Shown in pieces: positions 18,790 to 26,523 of a stretch of 64,000 nt of DNA; within the stretch, counting starts at the first letter, position 1; each line of letters opens with the position of its first letter. The notes under the pieces were generated by a model. The model had not been told where the DNA came from. It saw nothing but the letters and a program-made list of their open reading frames with translations, and did not search any database. The stretch lies in contig NZ_ASWH01000001.1 in the NCBI RefSeq assembly GCF_000407545.1, positions 1,999,501 to 2,063,500 of the forward strand, read 5' to 3'. The position numbers and the translations under genes are program-made. Source of the stretch: Enterococcus gilvus ATCC BAA-350. Lineage in GTDB: Bacteria; Bacillota; Bacilli; Lactobacillales; Enterococcaceae.

Positions 18790-19326
18790 CTAGGCAAGAA
18801 ATAATTGCTGAATGGGCTGATCGAAGGACTCGGTCTGCCACTCTTCCATCAATTGCTCCGCAAAGACGAAGCTGCATGTCTTTCCTGTATACTCCGCCAA
18901 ATACCGATCATAGTACCCGCCGCCGAAGCCAATTCGATACCCCGCCCGATTGAATACTAGCCCGGGAACGATCAATAGATCCAGCTCATGAGATTCTGCG
19001 ACTGCGTCGTGAGCGGGTTCATCAACACCAAAATTGGTCGTGTAAAAGGACGAATCTGACGTAATCCAGTGAAAGACCATTTCACCTTTAGGCAAAGACT
19101 TTGGAACAGCGACTCGTTTCTCCGCTTCAAGCGCCCGTTGGATCACTAGCGCGGTAGGAAACTCAAAGGGTGTCGCCATCGTGACCCCGATACTTTTAGC
19201 CGTTTTCCAACTGTCGCTGCGGAAAAACTGCTCGTAGATCCGCTCGATTTGCGCCTGTCTTTCTTCCTTCGTCGCAAGGACCTGCAAACGCGTGATAGCA
19301 CGCTGCCGAAGTTTTTCTTTTTCCAT
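18790..19326 (-). CDS. 5-formyltetrahydrofolate cyclo-ligase
   Basis: Converts 5-formyl-THF to 5,10-methenyl-THF with ATP, in folate one-carbon metabolism. The 178-residue protein has the basic N terminus (EKEKLRQRAITRL), the IGVTMATPFEFPT block, and the diagnostic GFGGGYYDRYL near the C terminus. It is 40 bases upstream of the rhomboid gene; the pair matches the yqgN-yqgP order of Bacillus, and co-transcription is likely. Confidence 0.94.
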   Translation of the reverse strand: MEKEKLRQRAITRLQVLATKEERQAQIERIYEQFFRSDSWKTAKSIGVTMATPFEFPTALVIQRALEAEKRVAVPKSLPKGEMVFHWITSDSSFYTTNFGVDEPAHDAVAESHELDLLIVPGLVFNRAGYRIGFGGGYYDRYLAEYTGKTCSFVFAEQLMEEWQTESFDQPIQQLFLA

Positions 19327-19371
19327 TCATTCACCTTCTTATCTAGAAATACTAACAAACTCAGCACAAAA

Positions 19372-19395
19372 TAAAAAGGGGATTACACCCCTTTA
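19372..19395 (-). terminator. Terminator overlapping the SGNH hydrolase stop codon
   Basis: AAAGGGG-TGTAAT-CCCCTTTTTATTTT in the minus direction; a short stem with a clear U tract. Confidence 0.7.
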
Positions 19396-20378
19396 ACAAA
19401 ATCACTAGAAATTTGCCGTGCGATCGTCAAGCCGGCGATCGCATTCACATGCAAATGATCCCCGCTGTCATACATTGGATTTAGCTGGCCTTGACCGTTT
19501 TCAACCATGCTTGAAAAATCCCACACATCGGTATAATTTGCCAACAGCCAGCGATTGATCTCTTGGCGCACCGCTTCTTTTCTTTGATCCATTCCAGGAT
19601 ACCCTAAGCAGGGCATCAAGGTGCATAGCTGATACGCGCAATTTTGCTCCTGACAAAGCTGAATCAAATCACCGATCCCTTTTTGGAAGGAAGCCAACGT
19701 GAGCGCGCCATTGATCAAGTCGTTTATCCCTATGGACAAAATCACTTTACTTACATTCCGGTGACTCGCCAAACTAGCACGCAACCGCTGCATCGCGGCG
19801 AACCCGTAAAACAGCCGCTGCGTTTCCGTTGTAGGCTGATCGCTGGCCGCCTCCAGCAAGCGATTGCCATTGATTCCTTGATTGACGAGAAAAATATTCT
19901 GCTTCCGCAAGGTGCGCTGCAAGGGCGTCGTCCAAGTTGCCCCCTCGGTCAAGGAATCCCCCAAGGCAAGGACACAGGTGCCTTCGACCACTGCTTCGAT
20001 TGCCGCGAGTCCTGAACAAAAATCGGCTGACTCAGGGCTTGCTAAAAAGTCCGCGTCGATTGTCGGAAAGCCGCTCTCACTCCTATTCGTTCGATAATGA
20101 AGCTGCCATTTTCTTGCTGAAGAGTCGATCGTCACGGGAGCTGTCGTCACTACCTCACCAGGGGAAAGAGAAAAATCAGGAATACGCTGCTGCTGCTCAT
20201 TGGTGATCACCGTCAGCTCTTGAATCTGCTGGGTATGACTGCCATAGGTATTCGCAAACACAAAACGAAGGCTCTTTACTGGAGCAATTTGCCGCAACGT
20301 TAAATGAACCGCCCTTTCTGATGGGCTGTGTCCGGCAATCCCGCGATGTGCATGACTCCATATCGTCGTCCAATTCAT
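19383..20378 (-). CDS. SGNH/GDSL hydrolase
   Basis: A 331-residue esterase-type protein. Block I is LALGDSLTEGATW (nucleophile Ser, near residue 140), block III is SIGINDLI, and block V is SGDHLHVN with the catalytic Asp and His. An N-terminal beta-rich domain of about 120 residues precedes it. There is no signal peptide, so it should be cytoplasmic, and the substrate is unknown. It ends its own unit beside the siderophore transporter genes, 12 bases from the permease start, so it may be co-transcribed with them under Fur. A role in releasing iron from an esterified siderophore is possible but only inferred. Confidence 0.85.
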   Translation of the reverse strand: MNWTTIWSHAHRGIAGHSPSERAVHLTLRQIAPVKSLRFVFANTYGSHTQQIQELTVITNEQQQRIPDFSLSPGEVVTTAPVTIDSSARKWQLHYRTNRSESGFPTIDADFLASPESADFCSGLAAIEAVVEGTCVLALGDSLTEGATWTTPLQRTLRKQNIFLVNQGINGNRLLEAASDQPTTETQRLFYGFAAMQRLRASLASHRNVSKVILSIGINDLINGALTLASFQKGIGDLIQLCQEQNCAYQLCTLMPCLGYPGMDQRKEAVRQEINRWLLANYTDVWDFSSMVENGQGQLNPMYDSGDHLHVNAIAGLTIARQISSDFVKGV

Positions 20379-20389
20379 CTGAATTCTCC

Positions 20390-21373
20390 TTACTTGCTCT
20401 TTTTCAGCAATTGTATAATAAAATACGGCGCACCGATCAATGAAACGATGATCCCTGCAGCCATCTCGCCATTGGGTAGCAGGACACGCGCTAAGACATC
20501 ACTGAACAGCAATAAAATCCCGCCGATCAAAGCGGCCATCATCAAGGTTTGATTGTTTTTCCTTCCCGTCAACTGACGGGCGATGTGAGGCGCGATCAAT
20601 CCGATAAAGCTGATACTTCCTGCAACAGAGACACTTACCGCTGCCAAACAAACCCCACAGACTAAAAAGAACAATTGGGTTCGTTTTAATTTGACGCCTA
20701 ATCCGACAGCAATGTCATCCCCCAGCTCCAAAACCTCCAACGAACGCCCTTTTAACAGGATCAAAGGAATCAAAATGATTAGCCACGGGAGCAATAAAAA
20801 CACATGATGCCAGGTGGTTCCCCAGATCGTCCCCGCAAGCCACGCCGTCACAAATTGGTAATTGTCCTTCGAGACACGGATCGTTCCGATCACCGTCAAT
20901 GCCGAGATCCCAGCATTGACAGCCACCCCTGACAGCAGCAGCCGATTCGGTGTGACTCTTTCCGACTGTCTGCCGAAATAATACACTAGCGCAGTGGCAA
21001 GAAAGCTTCCTCCACAGGCAATCACTGGCAGGTACCAGCGACTTTCTCCAGTCGCAAAAAAGCCTAGATAAATCAAAACCGTCAACCCCGCTCCGGCATT
21101 GATCCCTAAAATCCCCGGGTCTGCCAACTCGTTGTGGGTGATGGTCTGAAAGATGTATCCCGACACAGCCAGCCCCATACCCGCTAAGATCGAAACCAGC
21201 AGTCGAGGAAAACGAAAATCAAAAATAATCAGCTGTCGACTTGGCGAAGCCGTCCCTTGAAACGCCTGCAAGAGATCCGTCACCGTCAGAGGAATCGTTC
21301 CCACCACAAGACTTAAAACGATTCCCGTAACAAGCAGAAGAAACAAGCTTAGCCATCCTATTCTTTTCCTCAT
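20390..21373 (-). CDS. FecCD-type iron-siderophore ABC permease (second subunit)
   Basis: A 327-residue integral membrane protein of the BtuC/FecCD family with about nine helices. The coupling block GLIAPHIARQLTG near residue 270 contacts the ATPase. It pairs with the adjacent permease at 21370-22353, whose ATGA overlap shows coupled translation. The pair resembles FhuB/FhuG or FeuB/FeuC, which import ferric siderophores. No symbol is given because substrate specificity cannot be read. Confidence 0.92.
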   Translation of the reverse strand: MRKRIGWLSLFLLLVTGIVLSLVVGTIPLTVTDLLQAFQGTASPSRQLIIFDFRFPRLLVSILAGMGLAVSGYIFQTITHNELADPGILGINAGAGLTVLIYLGFFATGESRWYLPVIACGGSFLATALVYYFGRQSERVTPNRLLLSGVAVNAGISALTVIGTIRVSKDNYQFVTAWLAGTIWGTTWHHVFLLLPWLIILIPLILLKGRSLEVLELGDDIAVGLGVKLKRTQLFFLVCGVCLAAVSVSVAGSISFIGLIAPHIARQLTGRKNNQTLMMAALIGGILLLFSDVLARVLLPNGEMAAGIIVSLIGAPYFIIQLLKKSK

Positions 21374-22353
21374 AAGCTTCCCCTTCTAATTTGTAAAAGT
21401 AAAAACGGCACGCCGATGATTGTAATGATCACACCCGTTGGCGTTTCCAAAGGAGGAGCGATCAATCGAGAAAAGCTGTCCGCGACTACAAAAAAGAGTG
21501 CGCCGAACAACCCCGAAGCTGGAATGACGTACCGATAATCGTGTCCGACAAAATAACGGACAACATGGGGAACGATCAACCCGATAAAACTGATCGTTCC
21601 GACTAACGCCACCGAGCTTCCTGCCAACAATAGAACCAGCAGCATGCTCAACTGACGGATACGACTTGGTTTTTTCCCCAAGGAGATCGCCGTTTCATCC
21701 CCCATACTCAATAAGGTAACTTGAGGACTGATGGCAAAAGCTCCGAGAATCCCGATCAAAATCAATGGAAAAATCGTCTGCAGCTGCGGCCATGTAAGAT
21801 TGGCGGTCCCTCCGATGAACCAAAAGGTCATATCCTGATTCAAATCAAACAACAAGCTGATGCTTTGACTGATCGCCGCAAAGAAAGAACTCAGCGCGGC
21901 TCCCAGCAACACGATCTTGATCGGCGACAACCCGAAGGAGACTCTGGAAGAAACAAGATAGATCAGCACGATCGAAACAGAGGCACCAATAAAGGAACCG
22001 ATCACGCCAGCAGCAGGAGAAGGATTGCCAGTGATCGCAAAGACCAATGCCAGCCCCAAGCCTGCACCTGAATTGATCCCCAACAAGCCTGAATCCGCAA
22101 TCGGGTTGGAAGTGATCCCCTGGATCAACGCGCCTGAGATCGCAAAGGCCGCTCCAACCAGTACCGCTCCGATCATTCGCGGCAAACGTAGATAACGAAC
22201 CAGCTGTTCACCTTGATTACTCGGATCAAACTGAAACAACGCCTGTGTGACATCTGACCATTTGCTGGTGACTGCTCCATACCGCAAAGACAAAAACATC
22301 GCGGCGAGAAGCACGATCACTACAATTGGAAAAAAATACTGTCGTTTAGTCAT
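21370..22353 (-). CDS. FecCD-type iron-siderophore ABC permease (first subunit)
   Basis: Another 327-residue BtuC/FecCD permease, with the conserved RLPRMIGAVLVGAAFAISGA region and the ATPase-contact block GLIVPHVVRYFVG. It is 3 bases downstream of the ATPase gene and overlaps the next permease by 4 bases. Together they form the heterodimeric channel of an importer. Confidence 0.92.
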   Translation of the reverse strand: MTKRQYFFPIVVIVLLAAMFLSLRYGAVTSKWSDVTQALFQFDPSNQGEQLVRYLRLPRMIGAVLVGAAFAISGALIQGITSNPIADSGLLGINSGAGLGLALVFAITGNPSPAAGVIGSFIGASVSIVLIYLVSSRVSFGLSPIKIVLLGAALSSFFAAISQSISLLFDLNQDMTFWFIGGTANLTWPQLQTIFPLILIGILGAFAISPQVTLLSMGDETAISLGKKPSRIRQLSMLLVLLLAGSSVALVGTISFIGLIVPHVVRYFVGHDYRYVIPASGLFGALFFVVADSFSRLIAPPLETPTGVIITIIGVPFLLLQIRRGSL

Positions 22354-22356
22354 CCC

Positions 22357-23145
22357 TCAATGCTCCTTTACTAGATCATAAGCGATCACTAACGGTTTAT
22401 CACTGTTGGGCAGCGTCGCGAAGGTCGCTTGAATATCAAAAAGATTGAGCAATGTGTCCGCCGTGAACATCTCTTTTGGGGTTCCTTGAAAGACCAGCTC
22501 CCCCTTCTTCATTCCTAATAAATAATCAGAAAAACGCGAAGCATGATTTAAATCATGGATCGTCATCAAGATCGTTTTTCCTTGACGATTGATTTCCTGC
22601 AGCAATTCTAAAATCTCTAATTGATGCGCCGGATCTAAGAAGGTGATCGGCTCATCCAAAATCAAGATATCTGTGTCTTGAGCTAGCGCCATCGCGATCC
22701 AGACGCGCTGCTGCTGCCCGCCGGATAAGGTGGTCAGCGTCCGGTCTTTTAGATCCATTAAATTAGTCGCCTGCAACGCCCAAGCAATCAATTGATGGTC
22801 CTGTTCCTTTAAGCCTGAGAAGCCCTTTTGATAAGGAAACCTGCCATAAGCGACGATCTCCTCGACAGTCAATCCGCTGATTTGATTGGTACTTTGTGAC
22901 AAGGATGCTATTTTTTGAGCAACCGTTTTGGTATCCAATCGTTGAACGTTCTCCCCATCGATAAACACCTCTCCCTTCGCTGGTTCGAGAATTCGCGCCA
23001 ACGCTTTCAAGAAAGTTGATTTTCCACTTCCATTCGGGCCAATAAGACTGGTGATCTGCCCTTTCGGTATTTCTACTGTGATATCGTTCACAACAATTTT
23101 TTTGTCGTAGCCGATTGAAAGATCAGTTGTCTGTAAGTTTGTCAT
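22357..23145 (-). CDS. Iron-siderophore ABC transporter ATPase
   Basis: A 262-residue ABC ATPase. Walker A is GPNGSGKST (about residues 37-45), the signature LSGGQQQRV, Walker B DILILDEP, and the H-loop histidine lies in TIHDLNHA. The closest named relatives are FhuC and FepC types. It is the first gene of the minus-strand operon, controlled by the Fur-like site at 23165-23183. The energy it supplies drives both permeases with the lipoprotein at 23305. Confidence 0.94.
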   Translation of the reverse strand: MTNLQTTDLSIGYDKKIVVNDITVEIPKGQITSLIGPNGSGKSTFLKALARILEPAKGEVFIDGENVQRLDTKTVAQKIASLSQSTNQISGLTVEEIVAYGRFPYQKGFSGLKEQDHQLIAWALQATNLMDLKDRTLTTLSGGQQQRVWIAMALAQDTDILILDEPITFLDPAHQLEILELLQEINRQGKTILMTIHDLNHASRFSDYLLGMKKGELVFQGTPKEMFTADTLLNLFDIQATFATLPNSDKPLVIAYDLVKEH

Positions 23146-23164
23146 AGATCTTCCTCATTTCTCT

Positions 23165-23207
23165 GATAATCGTTCTCAATTATGACGCTATTTTCCACCA
23201 TCGTCAA
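23165..23207 (-). promoter_or_regulatory. Transporter operon promoter with Fur-like box
   Basis: On the minus strand TTGACG (23202-23207) and CATAAT (23179-23184) are 17 bases apart. GATAATCGTTCTCAATTAT (23165-23183), close to the Fur consensus GATAATGATTATC..., covers the -10 element. Iron-bound Fur would repress the ATPase and permease genes. Confidence 0.8.
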
Positions 23208-23231
23208 CTGTCTATTAAAGAAAAATGAGTG

Positions 23232-23284
23232 TTGACACCCTTTGTGCTTTCGGTAATAATGTTAATTGAGAATATTTCTCAATT
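23232..23284 (+). promoter_or_regulatory. Binding-protein promoter with a perfect Fur-type palindrome
   Basis: TTGACA (23232-23237) and AATAAT (23255-23260) are separated by 17 bases. Immediately downstream, AATTGAGAA (23264-23272) and TTCTCAATT (23276-23284) form a perfect 9+3+9 palindrome of the kind bound by Fur-family repressors. It lies 20 bases before the start codon. Confidence 0.82.
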
Positions 23285-23304
23285 AAATTTGAAGGAGTTT
23301 TCAA

Positions 23305-24231
23305 ATGTATAAAAAAATCGTTTTAGGAACTGTTTCGCTTCTCGCACTATTCAGTTTAGCTGCTTGCGGGCAAAGCAGCGACAGTAAAGATAGCACAACT
23401 GACGTTCGGACCCTGACCGATGCGCAAGATCATAAGGTAAAAATTCCCAAGAAACCAAAAAAAATCATCGCTTCGTACCTCGAGGATTATCTTGTGGCGC
23501 TGGATGAAAAGCCGGTGGCTCAATGGACCGTTGGTGAAGGACGGATTCAGCACTATCTACAGGATGACCTGAAAGGCATTCCCACTATCAACTATGACCT
23601 GCCCTATGAAGATGTTTTAAAATTTGAACCTGATCTATTGTTGATTGGTTCCAATGGGTCTCTTGAAGGCGGAAAATACAAAGAGTACGCCAAAATCGCC
23701 CCAACCTATGTCGTAAAAAATGGCGACAACGTGACTTGGCGTGACCAATTAGAAGACATCGGGAACGTTTTAGATAAAAAGGACCAAGCGAAAGAAGTAG
23801 AGAAAAACTACGATGCCCTTGTCACTAAGACCAAAGACGAGTTGAAGGATAAGATCGAAGGCAAATCGGCGGCAGTTTTATGGGTGACCAACAACTCCGC
23901 ATTCATGGTGGCTGATACACGTTCAAGCGGGCAGCTGCTTTACAAGGAATTAGGCTTTGAAGTGCCCAAGCTGACAAAAGACGTGAGTGAAAAAGCCACT
24001 GCTGACTTTTCGCAAGTTTCCTTAGAAAGCCTCTCGCAACTAGATGCCGACTATCTCTTCTTAGTCAACAGCGATTCTGGTGCAGCTATGTTCAAAGACC
24101 CTCTGTGGGAAAACATTCCGGCTGTCAAAAACAAGCAGCTATTTGAATTTGATGGCAATTCCAGCTGGTTATACAACGGGCCTATCGCCTATACCAAAAT
24201 GGTTGAAAACATTCGTGATACCTTAAAATAA
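23305..24231 (+). CDS. Iron-siderophore ABC transporter binding lipoprotein
   Basis: A 308-residue extracellular lipoprotein. The signal peptide (MYKKIVLGTVSLLALFSLAAC) ends with a lipobox LAAC at Cys 21, followed by a Ser/Asp-rich linker and a FepB/FhuD-type periplasmic-binding fold (family pattern DAQDHKVKIPKKPKKIIA). It captures ferric siderophore for the divergent permeases and ATPase. AAGGAG precedes the ATG. Separate Fur-type sites on each side allow co-induction under iron limitation. Confidence 0.93.
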   Translation: MYKKIVLGTVSLLALFSLAACGQSSDSKDSTTDVRTLTDAQDHKVKIPKKPKKIIASYLEDYLVALDEKPVAQWTVGEGRIQHYLQDDLKGIPTINYDLPYEDVLKFEPDLLLIGSNGSLEGGKYKEYAKIAPTYVVKNGDNVTWRDQLEDIGNVLDKKDQAKEVEKNYDALVTKTKDELKDKIEGKSAAVLWVTNNSAFMVADTRSSGQLLYKELGFEVPKLTKDVSEKATADFSQVSLESLSQLDADYLFLVNSDSGAAMFKDPLWENIPAVKNKQLFEFDGNSSWLYNGPIAYTKMVENIRDTLK

Positions 24232-24297
24232 GAAATGCCGATCTGGCTAAGAGCTTTCCTGTTAGAAGACTCTTAGACCAGACGGCATTTATTTTTT
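24232..24297. terminator. Terminator, probably bidirectional
   Basis: AAATGCCG...CTGG and CCAG...CGGCATTT pair over a long interrupted stem, then ATTTTTT in the plus direction. It ends the binding-protein transcript and overlaps the end of the convergent membrane gene. Confidence 0.78.
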
Positions 24298-25029
24298 GCT
24301 TCGACGTGTTCGTGTATTTGAAGGTGTCGGCGCTTGTATCTTAACAAGAAATTTCAAGCGATACGGTTCATGGTAACGTACCCCGCCTTTGACAAAATCC
24401 CCGCCTACGATAAACAGCCCTATGGGATTCAATGGTTCCGCTTGGCGGATCGTTCCGATCACTTCCAGCTCGCGGTAATTTCTGCCGATCTGCAATTGAT
24501 AGGTATCCCCATTGATCTGCTTGACATAATAGTAGGGATAAAGCGTATTTTCATCGATCAAGAATCCTTCTTCTTTTGTCAGGTCTCTTGTCTTGATTTC
24601 TTTTTCATCAATTAACGATTGAATATTTTCGACTAGCTTTAATTGGTAGTCTTCCTCAAAATCCACAGGCAATTCCTTCGCGTGTTCAAATGCCTTTTTC
24701 GTTTTCTTCGGCTGTTCGTTTTGAATATTAAAGGCATCATCCGGCAAGTATTTAACAAATAGCTGCGTGATATCTCCTTTTACGTTTTTATCTAAAAAGT
24801 AGTAAAAGAAATTTAAAACAAAGAAATAGACCAATCCAAGGAAAACCAATCCATAGATCACTAATTGTAAATAATTCTGATTCAACCAAAGCCCATACAC
24901 GATTCTTAAAATATAGACCGTGGGTATGATGCTTAATAAGGTATAGGCACGGTTTGAATATTTGGGGCTAATATCTAAAAACCCAAGAAATTTATTCAAC
25001 CCGTTAATAATATCTAACAAAATGGTCAT
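24289..25029 (-). CDS. Uncharacterised two-helix membrane protein
   Basis: I do not recognise a family with confidence. The 246-residue protein has two membrane helices near the N terminus (about 28-50 and 55-80), then a soluble region: a charged linker (EQPKKTKKAFEHAKELPVDFEED), and a beta-rich C-terminal part rich in Tyr and Gly, ending in the basic tail TRTRRSKK. The first 12 bases overlap the upstream gene in the ATGA manner, so the two are co-translated. Location at the membrane with a cytoplasmic or extracellular domain is likely; function unknown. Confidence 0.72.
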   Translation of the reverse strand: MTILLDIINGLNKFLGFLDISPKYSNRAYTLLSIIPTVYILRIVYGLWLNQNYLQLVIYGLVFLGLVYFFVLNFFYYFLDKNVKGDITQLFVKYLPDDAFNIQNEQPKKTKKAFEHAKELPVDFEEDYQLKLVENIQSLIDEKEIKTRDLTKEEGFLIDENTLYPYYYVKQINGDTYQLQIGRNYRELEVIGTIRQAEPLNPIGLFIVGGDFVKGGVRYHEPYRLKFLVKIQAPTPSNTRTRRSKK

Positions 25030-25442
25030 TGATTTTCACCTGCTTCTGAACCCGCCGGTTGTTGATTCGCCGCTGGCTGCTGTTGTGTTGGTGTCGTTTG
25101 CGACTCTTCCGTTGAAGAAGGCTGCGGAGCGACAGGGGTCTCCTCTTTTGAATCCCCGTTGAACTCCCTTTGATTCGTCGCAGCAGAGCTTTCTTGACCC
25201 GAGCTGTTGGTCTCAGGGACTACCTGACTTGATGAGCCTTCGGTAGTGACCGTGCTGGATTCATTCGGAACACTGTTGGATTCTCGAGAAGAATCACTGG
25301 TCTGCGAAGTCGTTTCAGTGGTCGGTGTCGGTGACTTCACTTGACGATAACTAGAATTATTTAAGATTCCTGTAGTCGTTGCAATCAAAATTGACAACGT
25401 CAAAAGGGCAATTGGCTTTAAAATCGGTGGCACGTTGCGCAT
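25026..25442 (-). CDS. Small Ser/Thr/Gln-rich membrane-anchored or secreted protein
   Basis: A 138-residue protein with one hydrophobic N-terminal segment (about residues 8-26, PIALLTLSILIATTTGIL), then roughly 110 residues almost entirely of Ser, Thr, Gln, Asn, Glu and Pro. Such low-complexity regions are usual for the wall-spanning parts of Gram-positive surface proteins, but there is no LPXTG or lipobox. The signal is probably an uncleaved anchor. It precedes and overlaps the membrane protein gene at 24289, suggesting they act together. No homologue is recognised. Confidence 0.7.
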   Translation of the reverse strand: MRNVPPILKPIALLTLSILIATTTGILNNSSYRQVKSPTPTTETTSQTSDSSRESNSVPNESSTVTTEGSSSQVVPETNSSGQESSAATNQREFNGDSKEETPVAPQPSSTEESQTTPTQQQPAANQQPAGSEAGENQ

Positions 25443-25558
25443 CTGATCCTTCCTTTCTCATTGCTTTACTTAATAACTAGTTTTATCACTGGAAGGTTAG
25501 CTTTTGTTTAGGAATCTATGAAGATTTTATGTAGATTTGTAAAAAGAGGCGAGGATTA

Positions 25559-25597
25559 TATAAAAAAAGTCAGCAATCATTGTAGATTGCTGACTCA
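25559..25597 (-). terminator. Terminator of rpmG
   Basis: GTCAGCAATC-TACAAT-GATTGCTGAC followed by seven U, minus direction; a perfect 10-base-pair stem. Confidence 0.9.
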
Positions 25598-25606
25598 TCA
25601 GTGTAA

Positions 25607-25756
25607 TTATTTTACTTCTTTATGCAAAGTAACTTTACGTTCGCGTGGGCAATATTTCATTTTTTCCAAACGATCAGGGTTGTTACGTTTGTTTTTGTTT
25701 GTTAGGTAGTTACGTTCTTTACAAGAAGTACATTCTAAAGTGATATTTACGCGCAT
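25607..25756 (-). CDS. rpmG: 50S ribosomal protein bL33
   Basis: A 49-residue protein: [20 protein letters not shown], then [16 protein letters not shown]. In zinc-bearing bL33 four cysteines occur as two CxxC pairs. Here the first pair (CTSC) is intact but the second is C-P-R-E, so one ligand is glutamate. This hybrid form is common among lactic acid bacterial bL33 copies. GGAGGGAAAATC precedes the ATG at 25756. Too short to be found by length-based gene calling, but unmistakable. Confidence 0.95.
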   Translation of the reverse strand: MRVNITLECTSCKERNYLTNKNKRNNPDRLEKMKYCPRERKVTLHKEVK

Positions 25757-25880
25757 GATTTTCCCTCCCTCGTTGCAGTCAGTTTTCCAAGATATTTCTC
25801 AGACTTTGATATCATACCATCTTTTTATTTTTTTGACTAGTCTTTTTGCGAATTTTGTTAAGTAGTTCTACTTGACGATT

Positions 25881-26354
25881 TTATAATTGGGCTTCAATGT
25901 CCTTCGCAATATCTTCCGGCTTTGTTTGGGACGCGTAGCGTTTAATCACGTTTCCTTCACGATCAACAAGAAATTTTGTGAAATTCCATTTGATGGCTTT
26001 GTTAAGTAAACCACCTTGCGCACTCTTCATATAGCTGTACAAAGGATCTTCCTTCTCACCGTTGACATCGATCTTGCCGAATGTTTGGAACGTAGTCTGA
26101 TAATTTAACTGACAAAATTCAGCTACTTCCACATCTGTCCCTGGCGCTTGATTGCCAAATTGGTTGCAGGGAAAATCTAAGATTTCAAATCCGTTGTCCT
26201 TGTAGCGGTCGTATAAGTTTTGCAGACCTTCGTATTGTGGTGTAAAGCCGCAGCCCGTTGCCGTATTGACGATCAATAACACGTCGCCTTTGTAATCTGC
26301 TAAAGATTTCTCTGTTCCGTCTGTCTGTTTTACTTCGAAATTATAAACTGTCAT
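25881..26354 (-). CDS. Glutathione peroxidase-family thiol peroxidase
   Basis: A 157-residue protein of the GPx family. The active-site strand NTATGCGFTPQYEGL carries the peroxidatic Cys in place of the animal selenocysteine; FPCNQFGNQAPG and WNFTKFLVDREG complete the catalytic tetrad (Cys, Gln, Trp, Asn). Bacterial members usually use thioredoxin. ATG 26354 has AGGAG 8 bases upstream; an in-frame GTG three codons earlier is less likely. It is a single gene between pbp and rpmG. Confidence 0.93.
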   Translation of the reverse strand: MTVYNFEVKQTDGTEKSLADYKGDVLLIVNTATGCGFTPQYEGLQNLYDRYKDNGFEILDFPCNQFGNQAPGTDVEVAEFCQLNYQTTFQTFGKIDVNGEKEDPLYSYMKSAQGGLLNKAIKWNFTKFLVDREGNVIKRYASQTKPEDIAKDIEAQL

Positions 26355-26484
26355 AATTTTCACTCCTATTTATAAAAATATCTATTTATTTTTTACTTAC
26401 TACTCGAGTTTTTGCGAAACCATTCATTTGCTCGTTAAACTAACATGGCCATAGTAAAAAGATAGCCTCCATAAAGCAGCCGAA

Positions 26485-26523
26485 CAAAAAAAGCCAAGGG
26501 ACAATTGTCCCCTCGCTTTATTG
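26485..26523 (-). terminator. Terminator of the class B PBP gene
   Basis: GGGACAATTGTCCC perfect palindrome extended by weaker outer pairs, with a minus-direction U run (plus-strand A run near 26487). It overlaps the pbp stop. Confidence 0.75.
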
